A stretch of DNA of 64,000 nucleotides from Halorubrum sp. GN11_10-6_MGM (GTDB lineage: Archaea; Halobacteriota; Halobacteria; Halobacteriales; Haloferacaceae), in assembly GCF_005435165.1 (NCBI RefSeq), contig NZ_SGUC01000001.1, positions 62,001-126,000 of the forward strand, written 5' to 3'. Positions 16,208 to 25,982 of the stretch are shown piece by piece; the first letter of the stretch is position 1, and each line of letters begins with the position of its first letter. Position numbers and translations under genes: made by a program. The notes beneath the pieces were generated by a model, which searched no databases, had not been told where the DNA came from, and worked only from the letters and a program-made list of their open reading frames with translations.

Positions 16208-16695
16208 GCGCGGAGCGACGTACCCCCCGGTCAAGTGGTTTGTGTCCCTCGGCGAGGTCGACGGGGACGACCCCTCCAACGACGAGGGGAGAAGAGCCGA
16301 GGCGGCCCGTCTGCGCTACTCGACGCCGAGTTCGCGGGCGGCGGCCGCCGAGATTGCCGATCCGCTTGACGTCCAAGTTGTCGGCTCCCTGAATGACCGC
16401 CTGGTGGTGGGCGCGTTCGTGATCGACTTCGTCCGGCGTGAAACGATACATGAACTGAATGTCACCGACGCCAATCAAATATCTTTCTTACCAACTATCA
16501 GTTGAAATATATCGACGTGCTCAACGAAATCACCCACCCCAAGGATTTTACCCCGACTCCGTTACGTGTATTTCGCGAACCGCACGAAGGCGACGACCCC
16601 CGTTACGCTGCGTGACGAACTCAAAACCGTCACCGGGGGTTGCCTTATATACATCGGGCCGCAGTCCTGTCAATTCACCCCGTCAGAAAACGTAA
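16208..16695. other. 488-bp gene-poor, AT-richer spacer beside tRNA-Arg
   Basis: No intact gene is supported here. The left half holds a degraded reading frame (separate entry). The right half (16470-16690) is clearly AT-richer than its surroundings, with runs such as AAATATCTTTCTTACC and TTGAAATATATCG and a TTATATA at about 16645-16651 that could act on either strand. It lies on the 3' side of the tRNA, where integrative elements usually insert, but I found no second copy of the tRNA 3' end in this window. Confidence 0.5.
16316..16480 (-). pseudogene. Probable frameshifted 3' remnant of a protein gene
   Basis: On the minus strand one frame reads coding-like from about 16480 (DIQFMYRFTPDEVDHERAHH, then QAVIQGADNLDVK) and then turns into Arg-rich nonsense. 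A second frame takes over and ends SAISAAAARELGVE plus TAG (16316-16318), a typical haloarchaeal C-terminus. A single indel near 16375 would join them. The 5' end merges into AT-rich sequence. I cannot name the parent family. Confidence 0.35.
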
Positions 16696-16768
16696 CGGGC
16701 GCGACGGGATTTGAACCCGCGGCATCTTGGTCCGGAACCAAGTGCTCTGTCCGCTGAGCTACGCGCCC
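16696..16768 (-). tRNA. tRNA-Arg (anticodon CCG)
   Basis: A 73-nt cloverleaf on the minus strand. The 7-bp acceptor GGGCGCG/CGCGCCC, D arm GCTC/GAGC, anticodon stem CTTGG/CCAAG with loop TTCCGGA (anticodon CCG), and T arm GCGGG-TTCAAAT-CCCGT are all present, with a G discriminator. There is no intron and no encoded CCA. A TTTAA element near 16794-16798 is placed about 26 bases upstream, and four T residues (minus strand) follow the 3' end. Confidence 0.95.
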
Positions 16769-16976
16769 TCACGACGGCGTACCCGCGGCGAGCGTTTAAC
16801 GCTTCTGACTCGGCTCGTTATCCGGGTCGGCCTGCCGCTCGGAGGCGTCGCAGACGGGCTCGGCGCCGACGAGGTGTGACCGCGCAGACGTGCGTTTTCT
16901 ATGGCCAATTATCTCTTTTGATTCTTCCGGCGCGCGGTTTTATCATCTCGGGTCCGTACGGTCGGTAGAACTCACT

Positions 16977-18710
16977 GTGACCCTCCGGCCATCCGATACG
17001 TCGACGCCGGCTCGCGGCGCCGGCGAGGGCGACGCCAGCGAGACCGACGAGCGATCCGCGGCCGACGCGCCGACCGACGACGCGGAGCGGGCGGCCCGAT
17101 CGGGAGAGCGCGTCGGCGACGATCGGTCCCCGAGTGTCGCCGACGCCGACCGGGCGCCGGAGCCCCTCGACGCGACGCCGGGGGAGGGAGAGTCGAAGCT
17201 CCCCGAGACCGACCGGTTCCTCCTCGCGGTCGCGGTCGACGGCGAGGTGCTGTTCGCCGGGCCGTCCGTGCCCGACGTGGTCGGCGTGGCGCGCGACGCG
17301 TTCGTCGGGAGCGACCTCCTCGACCGCGTCCACCCGAGCGACCGCGAACCGGTGGCCGACGCGCTGTCGGCCGTCGCGACGACCCGCACGGTCACGCACC
17401 GCATCCGCCGCGCGAGCGGGGGGTACGCGTGGGTCGAGTCGGTCGTCGACGAGGAGCTCGCGTCCGAGTTCGGCGGCCGGATCGTCACGGTCCGCCGCGT
17501 CGACGTTGACCGCACCTTCCCGGAGCGCTACCGCGCCTTCTTGGAGTACGGCAGCGACCTCGTCACCGTCGTCGACGGCGACGGCCTCGTCGTCTACGAG
17601 AGTCCCTCGATCGAGGAGGTGCTCGGCTACGAGCAGGGGTCGACAGTCGGGCGCTCCCCGCTCGGCTACGTCCACCCCGACGACCGCGAGCGGGTGACGG
17701 AGCGGTTCTACCGCGCGCTCGACGAGTCGACCGCGGCACCCACGCTGGAGTACCGCTACCGCACCGCCGACGGCGACTGGGTGTGGCTTGAGTCGCGCAC
17801 TCGGTCGCTGCCGACTGACAGCCCCGTGGGCGAACTGCTGATCAACTCCCGGGACGTCAGCGCGCGGAAGGCGCGCGAGCGCCGGCTCACCGACCGGAAC
17901 GAGCGGCTCGACCGCTTCGCGAGCATCGTCTCGCACGACCTGCGGAACCCGCTGTCGGTGATCCGCGGGTCCATCGAGATGGCGCAGGTGAAGGAGGACA
18001 CCGACCCCCTCGAACGCGGCGAACGCGCCGTCGATCGGATCGACCGGCTCGTCTCGGAGCTGCTCACTCTCGCGCGGCAGGGGAGCGGGATGGACGAGCC
18101 GACCGAGTTCGCGCTCGCGAGCGTCGCCCGCGACGCCTGGGAGACAACCGCGGGGAACGACGACGCCGGGCCGGAGCTGGTCGTCGCCGGCGACGCGCGA
18201 GTGTACGGGGACCGCGGGCGCCTCCGACAGGCCTTCGAGAACCTGTTCCGCAACGCGAGCGAACACGCGGTGACGGGGGACGGAGAGGCCGACCGACCGA
18301 ACGGTGGGGGCAGCGAGCCGGACGCCGAGGCTGAGGGATCGGACGCCGAGACCGGCGAATCGGACGCCGCCGGGCGAGACGGCACCGACGACGGCCTCAG
18401 CGTTCTCGTCACCGCCACCGACGCCGGCTTCCTCGTCGCCGACGACGGGAGCGGGATCGACCCCGGCGACCGGGACTCGGTGTTCGACTCGGGGTTCACG
18501 ACGCAGGCGGACGGGACGGGATACGGCCTCGACATCGTCCGCGAGGTCGTCGAGTCGCACGGGTGGACGGTCGAACTCCGCCGCGACGCCGACGGCCCGA
18601 TCGGGCTGCCGGACGGGCGACGGCTCCGGCTGCCGGACGGCGCGTGTTTCGAGGTGTGCGCCCCCGGTCCGGCCGACGCCGACCCCGAGGAGCCCTGGAT
18701 CGACGGCTGA
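16977..18710 (+). CDS. Soluble PAS-domain sensor histidine kinase
   Basis: A 577-residue kinase without membrane segments. A disordered acidic N-terminus (~75 residues) precedes two PAS-like domains (about 78-178 and 180-300; VYESPSIEEVLGYE and YRYRTADGDWVWLESRTR are PAS/PAC-like). HisKA follows with H320 in SIVSHDLRNPLSVIRG, then an HATPase domain with N-box FENLFRNASEHA, G1 DDGSGI and G2 GYGLDI. A Gly/Asp/Glu-rich insert interrupts the ATPase domain after the N-box. No receiver domain or partner regulator is adjacent. GTG 16977 was chosen; an upstream ATG at 16890 would add unlikely residues across the promoter-like TTTTATCA. Confidence 0.88.
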   Translation: MTLRPSDTSTPARGAGEGDASETDERSAADAPTDDAERAARSGERVGDDRSPSVADADRAPEPLDATPGEGESKLPETDRFLLAVAVDGEVLFAGPSVPDVVGVARDAFVGSDLLDRVHPSDREPVADALSAVATTRTVTHRIRRASGGYAWVESVVDEELASEFGGRIVTVRRVDVDRTFPERYRAFLEYGSDLVTVVDGDGLVVYESPSIEEVLGYEQGSTVGRSPLGYVHPDDRERVTERFYRALDESTAAPTLEYRYRTADGDWVWLESRTRSLPTDSPVGELLINSRDVSARKARERRLTDRNERLDRFASIVSHDLRNPLSVIRGSIEMAQVKEDTDPLERGERAVDRIDRLVSELLTLARQGSGMDEPTEFALASVARDAWETTAGNDDAGPELVVAGDARVYGDRGRLRQAFENLFRNASEHAVTGDGEADRPNGGGSEPDAEAEGSDAETGESDAAGRDGTDDGLSVLVTATDAGFLVADDGSGIDPGDRDSVFDSGFTTQADGTGYGLDIVREVVESHGWTVELRRDADGPIGLPDGRRLRLPDGACFEVCAPGPADADPEEPWIDG

Positions 18711-18782
18711 GAGAACGGCGCGTCGTCGTGGGTCCCTCCGGTGAGCCGGCGCGTTTATTCCCGGCGACCGCCAATCCGGGCC

Positions 18783-19295
18783 GTGAACGCCGCCGACGTC
18801 AGGGTCCGAGTGGCCGAGCGCGCCGACCTCCTCGCGGTGGTCCGGATCGAGCGCGCCTGCTTCTCGGACCCGTGGCCCTACGACGCCTTCGAGCGGCTGC
18901 TGGACGAGCCGGCGTTCCTCGTGGCGGAGCGGGCGGGCGCGGTCGTCGGGTTCGTCGTCGCCGACCGGACGCCGAACCACGGGCGCGACATCGGCCACGT
19001 CAAGGACCTCGCCGTCCACCCCGACGCCCGCGGCGAGGGGATCGGACGGACGCTCCTGCGGTCGGCGCTGGTCCGGCTCCGCTCGACCGGCGTGGCCGTC
19101 GTCCGGCTGGAAGTGCGCGAGGGGAACGACCCCGCCCGGTCGCTGTACGCCGACGAGGGGTTCGAGCCGATCCGGCGCGTGGGCGGGTACTACCGCGACG
19201 GCGAGGACGCGCTCGTCTTGGTCGTCGACCTCGCGGCGTGGGCCGATGGAGAGGCGTCGAGCGGCGGCGACGGCGGCGTCAGTGGAGAACGATAA
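18783..19295 (+). CDS. rimI: GNAT acetyltransferase, RimI-like
   Basis: A 170-residue N-acetyltransferase. The acetyl-CoA loop is in KDLAVHPDARGEGIGRTLL (motif A, RGEGIG), and RLEVREGNDPARSLYADEGF is the RimI-like motif B. RimI-type enzymes acetylate protein N-termini; in archaea they act broadly on N-terminal residues. GTG 18783 lies about 27 bases after GTTTATTC, consistent with a leaderless transcript. Confidence 0.85.
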   Translation: MNAADVRVRVAERADLLAVVRIERACFSDPWPYDAFERLLDEPAFLVAERAGAVVGFVVADRTPNHGRDIGHVKDLAVHPDARGEGIGRTLLRSALVRLRSTGVAVVRLEVREGNDPARSLYADEGFEPIRRVGGYYRDGEDALVLVVDLAAWADGEASSGGDGGVSGER

Positions 19296-19368
19296 CGAGC
19301 CGCACGCCTATCGGCCCGCGGCGCGGGGTTTGACAAGGCTTAGTGTGAGCGAGAGCCACTCAAGTGGT

Positions 19369-21168
19369 ATGAGTTCGGTTCCCGAGCGGTCCGAGATCGA
19401 CGCCGAGTACAAGTGGGACCTCGACGGCATCTACGCCGACGACGAGGCGTGGGAGTCGGCCTACGAGGAGGTGGCCGGCCGGATCGACGAGCTGGCCGCC
19501 TACGAGGGGCGGGCCGTCGAGGACGCCGGCACCCTGCTCGAACTGCTGGAGCTTCGCGAGGAAATCTTCCGCGAACTCCGACAGGTGATGACGTACGCCC
19601 GCCTGCGCAGCGCCGAGGACACCCGGAACCAAGAGTATCAGGCGATGTCCGCGAGGGCGTCGTCGCTCGGTTCCGAGGCGTCGAGCGCGGTCTCCTACCT
19701 CGAACCGGAGATCCAGTCGCTGACGGAGTCGGACGTGGAAGCCTTCGTCGACGACGAGCCCGCGCTCGCCGAGTACGAGCACTACCTCGACGACGTCCTG
19801 CGAAAGAAGCCGCACACGCGGTCGAGCGAGGTCGAGGAGGTGCTCGCGGACCTCTCGGAGGTCACCGACGCGCCGAGCGAGATCTACTCGATGCTGACGA
19901 ACGCGGACATGACCTACGGCGTCGTCGAGGACCCCGACGGCGAGGCGGTGGAGATCACGCAGTCGAACTTCACGAAGCTCCAGACGAACCCGGACCGCGA
20001 GTTCCGCGAGCGCGTCCACGAGACGTTCTACGACGAGTGGGAAAGCGTGCGCAACACCGTCGGCACCTCGCTTGAGAAGGCCGTCCGCGAACACGTCACG
20101 AGCGCCGAGATCCGCGACTACGACTCGGCGCGCGCCGCCGCGCTCGACGGCTCGAACGTCCCCGTCGAGGTGTACGACACGCTCGTCGAGGCGGTCGACG
20201 ACAACCTCGGGGTGCTCCACCGGCACGCCGAGTTGAAGGAGGCGGCGCTGGGCGTCGACCAGCTCCAGAGCCACGACCTCTACATGTCGCTGACGGGCGA
20301 TCAGGGCCCCGACGTGGAGTACGAGCAGGCCCGCGAGTGGGTGATCGAGGCGGTCGCACCGCTCGGCGACGCGTATCAGGAGCGCATGGCCGAGGGGCTC
20401 GACTCGCGGTGGGTCGACGTGTACGAGAACCGCGGGAAGCGCTCCGGCGCGTTCTCCTCGGGCACGTACGACACGCAGCCGTACATCATGATGAACTACC
20501 AGGACGACATCGCCTCGATGTTCACGCTGGCCCACGAGCTGGGCCACTCGATGCACTCGGAGCTGGCGGGCGACGCCCAGCCGTGGCACGACGCGAGCTA
20601 CGAGATCTTCGTCGCGGAGATCGCCTCCACCGTCAACGAGACCCTCCTCACCCACCACCTGCTCGACACGGTCGAGGACGACGAGCTGCGGACGCACATC
20701 CTCGACGAGTACCTCGAACGCTTCCGCTCCACCCTCTTCCGGCAGACGATGTTCGCGACGTTCGAACAGCGTATCCACGAGCGCGTGGAGGCCGGCGACG
20801 CGCTCACGCCCGACGCCTTCGACGAGATGTACGCCGACCTGAAGGGCGACTACTACGCGCCGGCGGAGCTCACCGGCGGCATCGAGCGCGAGTGGCAGCG
20901 CATCCCGCACTTCTACTACGACTTCTACGTCTACCAGTACGCGACGGGCATCTCCGCCGCGGCCGCCATCGTCGAGCGGATTCTCGACGAGGGCGAGTCC
21001 GCCGCCGCCGACTACCGCGAGATGCTGAAGGCGGGCGGCTCGGAGTACCCGCTCGACGTCGTCGAGCTCGCCGGCATCGACATGGCGTCGCCCGACCCGA
21101 TCGAGTCCGCCGTCGGCGTCTACGACGAGTACCTCGGTGAGATCGCGGCCCTGCTCGACCTGGAGTAG
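19369..21168 (+). CDS. pepF: Oligoendopeptidase F (M3 family)
   Basis: A 599-residue cytosolic zinc peptidase. The M3 motif is TLAHELGHSMHSE (zinc ligands H389 and H393, catalytic E390) with the third ligand in the following SYEIFVAEIASTVNE. The PepF N-terminal helical lobe (EYKWDLDGIYADDEAWE) and the C-terminal FYVYQYATGISAA are typical. It degrades short peptides, the last stage of intracellular protein turnover. ATG 19369 gives the usual start; a longer frame upstream overlaps rimI. Confidence 0.94.
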   Translation: MSSVPERSEIDAEYKWDLDGIYADDEAWESAYEEVAGRIDELAAYEGRAVEDAGTLLELLELREEIFRELRQVMTYARLRSAEDTRNQEYQAMSARASSLGSEASSAVSYLEPEIQSLTESDVEAFVDDEPALAEYEHYLDDVLRKKPHTRSSEVEEVLADLSEVTDAPSEIYSMLTNADMTYGVVEDPDGEAVEITQSNFTKLQTNPDREFRERVHETFYDEWESVRNTVGTSLEKAVREHVTSAEIRDYDSARAAALDGSNVPVEVYDTLVEAVDDNLGVLHRHAELKEAALGVDQLQSHDLYMSLTGDQGPDVEYEQAREWVIEAVAPLGDAYQERMAEGLDSRWVDVYENRGKRSGAFSSGTYDTQPYIMMNYQDDIASMFTLAHELGHSMHSELAGDAQPWHDASYEIFVAEIASTVNETLLTHHLLDTVEDDELRTHILDEYLERFRSTLFRQTMFATFEQRIHERVEAGDALTPDAFDEMYADLKGDYYAPAELTGGIEREWQRIPHFYYDFYVYQYATGISAAAAIVERILDEGESAAADYREMLKAGGSEYPLDVVELAGIDMASPDPIESAVGVYDEYLGEIAALLDLE

Positions 21169-21225
21169 ACGGTTCGACCCACCCACCCTCCGATTTTATT
21201 ATCTGTCTGCCCCGATGGCGACGGC

Positions 21226-22038
21226 ATGGAATGGCGCGACCGATTAGACGTCGGGGCGGACATGCTGCGTCGGCAGGCGGTTCGAATTCCGCTCCCCGAC
21301 ACGGAGGCGGAGCGGGACCTCCACGAGAACATGGCGCGGATCGCGGACGCCGGCGAGCGAAAGAGCCGGCTACTCGACGACCCGGACGTCCCGCTGACGG
21401 AGGTGTACGAGGACGAGTTAGACGAGATGCGACGGAGCTTCGAGTACCGCCTCCAGCAGGTCGCCGGCGAGGAGTACTACGAGGTCGCGACCGCCTATCT
21501 CGACGGGGAACGCGACGACTGGGTCGGGGCGTTGGCGGCGTATTACCTGGAGTGTTACTACCGGTTACAGGAGCGGTACACCGTCGACGAGCAGATATTC
21601 TTCTTGTTGATCCTGCGATACCCGGACTGTTTCACGGTGAACCTCAGTTTCCTCAGCGGCGGGATAGAGGGAGACGCGGTTCGGTACGAGTCGCCCGCGC
21701 TCGCGGACGCGGACCTCACCGACCGCGGTCGGGAACAGTACTACGCAGACAGCCAGTACTCCCAGCACGAGGCCGCGGAGTACCTCCGCGAGAGGGTCGG
21801 CAGCATCCGCGAGGCGTTCCCGGACCCGGACACGACGTCGGTCGAACGGCGGCGTTACGGCGGGTTCGTCCATCTCACCGGACGGCAGGGACCGACGTTC
21901 GCGGAGCTGCTCGACTCCTGCGCTCCGGATCCGGACCGGTTCGACGAACCGGCCGCGAGGCCAAGCATCGTCTCGGAGGGGCCGGAGGCGAAACGAGCGA
22001 AGCGAACCCTCCTCACCGACGCCGAGGTGTTGATCTGA
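21226..22038 (+). CDS. Uncharacterised 270-residue protein
   Basis: Not recognised. The TATA element TTTTATTA ends about 28 bases before ATG 21226, so it probably has its own leaderless transcript. The N-terminal half is strongly helical and charged (AERDLHENMARIADAGERKS, FEYRLQQVAGEEYYEVATAY). A Tyr-rich segment follows (YYLECYYRLQERYTVDEQIF), then a mixed C-terminal half with WTNPP-like absence of motifs. There is no signal peptide or membrane segment. It uses somewhat more TTA/TTG/ATA codons than its neighbours. Confidence 0.6.
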   Translation: MEWRDRLDVGADMLRRQAVRIPLPDTEAERDLHENMARIADAGERKSRLLDDPDVPLTEVYEDELDEMRRSFEYRLQQVAGEEYYEVATAYLDGERDDWVGALAAYYLECYYRLQERYTVDEQIFFLLILRYPDCFTVNLSFLSGGIEGDAVRYESPALADADLTDRGREQYYADSQYSQHEAAEYLRERVGSIREAFPDPDTTSVERRRYGGFVHLTGRQGPTFAELLDSCAPDPDRFDEPAARPSIVSEGPEAKRAKRTLLTDAEVLI

Positions 22039-22105
22039 CCGGTCCGGAATGACCGGTTCGACCGTCCCGGCACCGATTTACCGCTCCCCGACGACACACC
22101 GGACG

Positions 22106-23251
22106 ATGGACGAACGCGTACGCGAGCACGCCGAGGTGCTCGTCGACTGGAGCGCCCGGGTGGAAGCCGGCGACGACGTCGTCGTCAGCGTCGCGGAGGA
22201 CGCCCACGAGCTGGGCGTCGCGGTCGCCGAGGCGCTCGGCGAGCGCGGGGCGAACGTCACGACGCTGTACGGCTCCGACGAGGTCTCCCGCGCATATTTA
22301 AAAGGCGTCGAGGCCGGAACCGACGGTGACGTGGAGGCCGACGACTTCGATTCGGCCCCCGACGTCGAGCGCGCGATGTTCGAGGCCGCCGACGCCTACC
22401 TCCGGATCGGCGGCGGGCGCAACACCACCGCGACCGCGGACGTCGACCGCGCGACTCGACAGGCGCACGCGAAAGCGCGCAAGGGCGTCCGCGAGGCGCG
22501 GATGGACACCGACTGGGTGTCGACGGTCCATCCGACGCGGAGCCTCGCCCAGCAGGCGGGAATGGCCTACGAGGAGTACGCCGACTTCGTCTACGACGCC
22601 GTCCTCCGCGACTGGGAGGCGCTTGCCGAGGAGATGGCGAAGATGAAGGATGTCCTCGACGACGGCGACGAGGTCCGGATCGTCACCGAGCGCGACGGCG
22701 CGCCCGACACCGACGTTCGGATGTCGATCGCGGGCCGGACCGCCGTCAACTCCGCCGCCTCGGTCGCGTACGACTCGCACAACCTCCCATCGGGCGAGGT
22801 GTTCACGGCGCCGTACGACACCGAAGGGGAGGTGTTCTTCGACGTGCCGATGACGATCGACGCGACCCGCGTCCGGAACGTCCACCTCACGTTCGAGGGC
22901 GGCGAGGTCGTCGACTTCTCGGCCGAGGCGGGCGAGGACGCGCTCGCGGACATCCTCGACACCGACCCCGGCGCGCGGCGGCTCGGCGAACTGGGGATCG
23001 GGATGAACCGCGGCATCGACCGGTTCACCGACTCGATCCTCTTCGACGAGAAGATGGGCGACACCGTCCACCTCGCGGTCGGCCGCGCCTACGACGCCTG
23101 CCTCCCCGAGGGCGAGACCGGCAACGACAGCGCGGTCCACGTCGACATGATCACCGACGTGAGCGCCGACTCTCGGATGGAGGTCGACGGCGACGTGGTT
23201 CAGCGGAACGGGACGTTCCGGTGGGAAGAGGGGTTCGAGGAAGCGGACTGA
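22106..23251 (+). CDS. M29-family aminopeptidase
   Basis: A 381-residue metallopeptidase like thermophilic AmpS/AmpT, releasing N-terminal residues from peptides. Family metal-site segments are visible: GEVFTAPYDTEGEVFFD, LGELGIGMN, DEKMGDTVHLAVGRAY and SAVHVDMITD. The N-terminal half is the alpha/beta domain (EHAEVLVDWSARVEAGDDVV). ATG 22106 follows a GATTTACC element by about 30 bases. Together with pepF upstream it forms a small peptide-degradation neighbourhood. Confidence 0.88.
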   Translation: MDERVREHAEVLVDWSARVEAGDDVVVSVAEDAHELGVAVAEALGERGANVTTLYGSDEVSRAYLKGVEAGTDGDVEADDFDSAPDVERAMFEAADAYLRIGGGRNTTATADVDRATRQAHAKARKGVREARMDTDWVSTVHPTRSLAQQAGMAYEEYADFVYDAVLRDWEALAEEMAKMKDVLDDGDEVRIVTERDGAPDTDVRMSIAGRTAVNSAASVAYDSHNLPSGEVFTAPYDTEGEVFFDVPMTIDATRVRNVHLTFEGGEVVDFSAEAGEDALADILDTDPGARRLGELGIGMNRGIDRFTDSILFDEKMGDTVHLAVGRAYDACLPEGETGNDSAVHVDMITDVSADSRMEVDGDVVQRNGTFRWEEGFEEAD

Positions 23252-23267
23252 GAGACGGCCGGTTTCC

Positions 23268-24572
23268 TTACGCCGTCGCCGCCTCGATGGCGGCCTCCAG
23301 GTCGGCGACGATGTCCGCGGGGTCCTCGATGCCGACCGACAGGCGGACCATGTCGGCGGTGACGCCCGCGGCCTCCTGTTCTTCCTCCGTCAGCTGCTGG
23401 TGCGTGGTCGACGCCGGGTGGATGACGAGCGTCTTCGAGTCGCCGACGTTCGCGACGAGCGAGGCGAGGTCCGCCTCCTCGACGGTCGCGCGCGCGGCCT
23501 CGTAGCCCGCCTCGAGTCCGAAGGTGAGCATCCCGCCGTAGCCGCCGTCGAGGTACTCGCTCGCCTCCTCGTGGGTCTCGTGGCTCTCCAAGCCGGGGTA
23601 GTTCACCCACGCGATATCGTCGTGGTCGTCGAGGTACTCGGCGACGATCCCGGCGTTCTCGCAGTGGCGGTCCATCCGCAGCGGGAGCGACTCGGTCTGC
23701 TGGAGCGTGTTCCACGCGTCGAACGGCGACTGCTGGTCGCCGAGGTCGCGGAGCCCGCGGGTGATCGCGGCGAAGGTGAAGGCGGCGTCACCGAACCGTT
23801 CGGCGAAGTTGATCCCGTGGTAGGCGGGGTTGTCCTGTGCGATCTCGGGGTATTTCTCGGCGTGCTCGGCCCACGGGAACGAGCCGCCGTCGACGACGAC
23901 GCCGCCGACGGTGGTGCCGTTGCCGGTGAGCCACTTCGTCGTCGACTCCCAGACGAGGTCGGCGCCGTGTTCGAGCGGCCGGCAGAGGTACGGCGTCGCG
24001 AACGTGTTGTCGACGAACAGCGGGGCGCCGTGGTCGTGGGCGATGTCGGCGATCCGCTGGATGTCCGGCGTGACGAGGGCGGGGTTCCCGATCGTTTCGA
24101 GGTGGACGTAGGCGGTGTCCTCGTCGATCGCCTCGGCGTACCCCTCGTAGTCGAGCGGGTCCACGAACCGCGTCGTGACGCCCCGGCGCTCGACGGAGTG
24201 GGTGAGGTAGGTGTAGGTGCCGCCGTACAGCGCGGAGGAGGTGACGATGTTGTCGCCCGCGGAGGCGAGCAGGAACGTCGTCACGTCGAGCGCGGCCATG
24301 CCCGAGGCGGTCGCGACCGCGCCGACGCCCCCTTCCAGCGAGGCGATCCGCTCTTCGAGGGCGGCGTTCGTCGGGTTCATCAGTCGGGAGTAGACGTTGC
24401 CGGCCTCCTCTAGGGCGAAGAGATCCGCGGCGTGGTCGGCGTCGTCGAACTGGTAGGCGGTCGTCTGATAGATCGGCGTCGCGCGGGCGCCCGTCGCCGG
24501 GTCCGGGTCCGACCCGGCGTGAACGCTTCGCGTGCTGAACTTCGGCCCGTCGTCCCCCTCGTCGGATGGCAT
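23268..24572 (-). CDS. O-acetylhomoserine sulfhydrylase-like PLP enzyme
   Basis: A 434-residue member of the Cys/Met metabolism PLP family. The PLP lysine is K213 in ESTTKWLTGNG; ATASGMAAL and LFVDNTFATPY are family hallmarks. The length and the N-terminal FSTRSVHAG favour O-acetylhomoserine aminocarboxypropyltransferase (MetY type), which makes homocysteine from O-acetylhomoserine and sulfide; cystathionine synthase or lyase activity is a less likely alternative. It is convergent with the aminopeptidase. The promoter GGCTTTAAATACG lies about 25 bases before the ATG. Confidence 0.85.
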   Translation of the reverse strand: MPSDEGDDGPKFSTRSVHAGSDPDPATGARATPIYQTTAYQFDDADHAADLFALEEAGNVYSRLMNPTNAALEERIASLEGGVGAVATASGMAALDVTTFLLASAGDNIVTSSALYGGTYTYLTHSVERRGVTTRFVDPLDYEGYAEAIDEDTAYVHLETIGNPALVTPDIQRIADIAHDHGAPLFVDNTFATPYLCRPLEHGADLVWESTTKWLTGNGTTVGGVVVDGGSFPWAEHAEKYPEIAQDNPAYHGINFAERFGDAAFTFAAITRGLRDLGDQQSPFDAWNTLQQTESLPLRMDRHCENAGIVAEYLDDHDDIAWVNYPGLESHETHEEASEYLDGGYGGMLTFGLEAGYEAARATVEEADLASLVANVGDSKTLVIHPASTTHQQLTEEEQEAAGVTADMVRLSVGIEDPADIVADLEAAIEAATA

Positions 24573-24732
24573 ACGTCGGCATTCCGTCGCCGCGTATTTA
24601 AAGCCGACCGGCGTACGCGGACGTTTCCGGTATCTCTGATATCGCCTTCGCGGGGGGCGGGGCGAGGCGCGGGACGCGCCGCGGTGCCGAGCTCGTGACA
24701 ACGGTTAACAGCGTCGGGCCGTAACCTCGCGT

Positions 24733-25944
24733 ATGGGAACACAAGGTCCGCGCGGCGAATCCGCCGAGATGGAGGAGCTGCTGGCGGCGATCCCGGACGG
24801 GGTCTGGCAGTACCTCGCGCTCGGCGTCGCTCTCCTCGTCGGCTTCGCCCTCCTCAGCCAGAGCCTCGTCTACGGCGTCGCGGCGCTCGCGGTGCTGGTG
24901 GCGGCCGTCACGGTCGTCAGCGCCGTCGAGATCGTCGACGCCTACGACAAGGAGGCGCTCACCGTCTTCGGCGAGTACCGGAAGCTCCTCCAGCCCGGCG
25001 TCCACCTCATCCCGCCGTTCGTCTCCCGGACGTACGCGTTCGACATGCGGACCCAGACGATCGACGTGCCGAGCCAGTCGGCGATCACGCGAGACAACTC
25101 GCCGGTGACCGCCGACGCGGTCGTCTACATCAAGGTGATGGACGCCAAGAAGGCGTTCCTCGAAGTGGACGACTACAAGAACGCCGTCTCGAACCTCGCG
25201 CAGACCACCCTCCGCGCGGTCATCGGCGACATGGAGCTCGACGACACGCTCTCGAAGCGGGAGCTGATCAACGACCGGATCAACGAGGAGCTGGACGAGC
25301 CGACCGACGAGTGGGGGATCCGCGTCGAGGCCGTCGAAGTCCGCGAGGTGAGCCCCTCACAGGAGGTCCAGCGCGCCATGGAGCAGCAGACGGGCGCCGA
25401 GCGCCGTCGGCGCGCGATGATCCTCGAAGCGCAGGGGGAACGCCGCTCCGCCGTCGAGCAGGCGGAAGGTGACAAGCAGTCCAACATCATCCGCGCGCAG
25501 GGGGAAAAGCAGTCCCAGATCCTCGAAGCGCAGGGGGACGCGATCTCCACCGTTCTCCGCGCCCGCTCGGCCGAGTCGATGGGCGAGCGCGCCATCATCG
25601 AGCGCGGCATGGAGACCTTAGAGGAGATCGGGAAGGGCGAATCGACCACCTTCGTCCTCCCGCAGGAGCTCACCAGCCTCGTGGGGCGCTACGGCAAGGC
25701 GCTCTCCGGCTCCGACGTCCAGCAGATGGAGGGACTGGAGGGCAAGGAGTTCGACGAGGAGACGGAACAGCTGCTCGGCTTGGAGGACATCGAGTCCGCG
25801 TTAGAGGAGCTCGACAGCTACTCCGACGGGAACCTCTCGGCGAGCCGCGACGGCGAGGACGTCCCGGACGCCGAGATAGAGGAGTTCGAGGTCGACGAGG
25901 CCGACATCGACCTCGAAACGGAGACGGAGCGGCCGAGCGACTAG
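24733..25944 (+). CDS. SPFH/stomatin-like membrane protein
   Basis: A 403-residue protein. Two hydrophobic segments (about 28-45 and 47-66) anchor it; an SPFH/band-7 domain follows (about 68-235; VVYIKVMDAKKAFLEVDDYK, RVEAVEVREVSPSQEVQRAM). A long Ala/Gln/Glu coiled coil comes next with repeats of EAQGE/RAQGEKQS, and the tail is very acidic. Such proteins oligomerise in the membrane as scaffolds, often with NfeD or protease partners. None is adjacent; the next same-region membrane gene is now 3.2 kb away across the nrdBA segment. Confidence 0.9.
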   Translation: MGTQGPRGESAEMEELLAAIPDGVWQYLALGVALLVGFALLSQSLVYGVAALAVLVAAVTVVSAVEIVDAYDKEALTVFGEYRKLLQPGVHLIPPFVSRTYAFDMRTQTIDVPSQSAITRDNSPVTADAVVYIKVMDAKKAFLEVDDYKNAVSNLAQTTLRAVIGDMELDDTLSKRELINDRINEELDEPTDEWGIRVEAVEVREVSPSQEVQRAMEQQTGAERRRRAMILEAQGERRSAVEQAEGDKQSNIIRAQGEKQSQILEAQGDAISTVLRARSAESMGERAIIERGMETLEEIGKGESTTFVLPQELTSLVGRYGKALSGSDVQQMEGLEGKEFDEETEQLLGLEDIESALEELDSYSDGNLSASRDGEDVPDAEIEEFEVDEADIDLETETERPSD

Positions 25945-25982
25945 GCCGCGGTCGGGGTGGCGGGCGCGCGACGGCGCGTATT

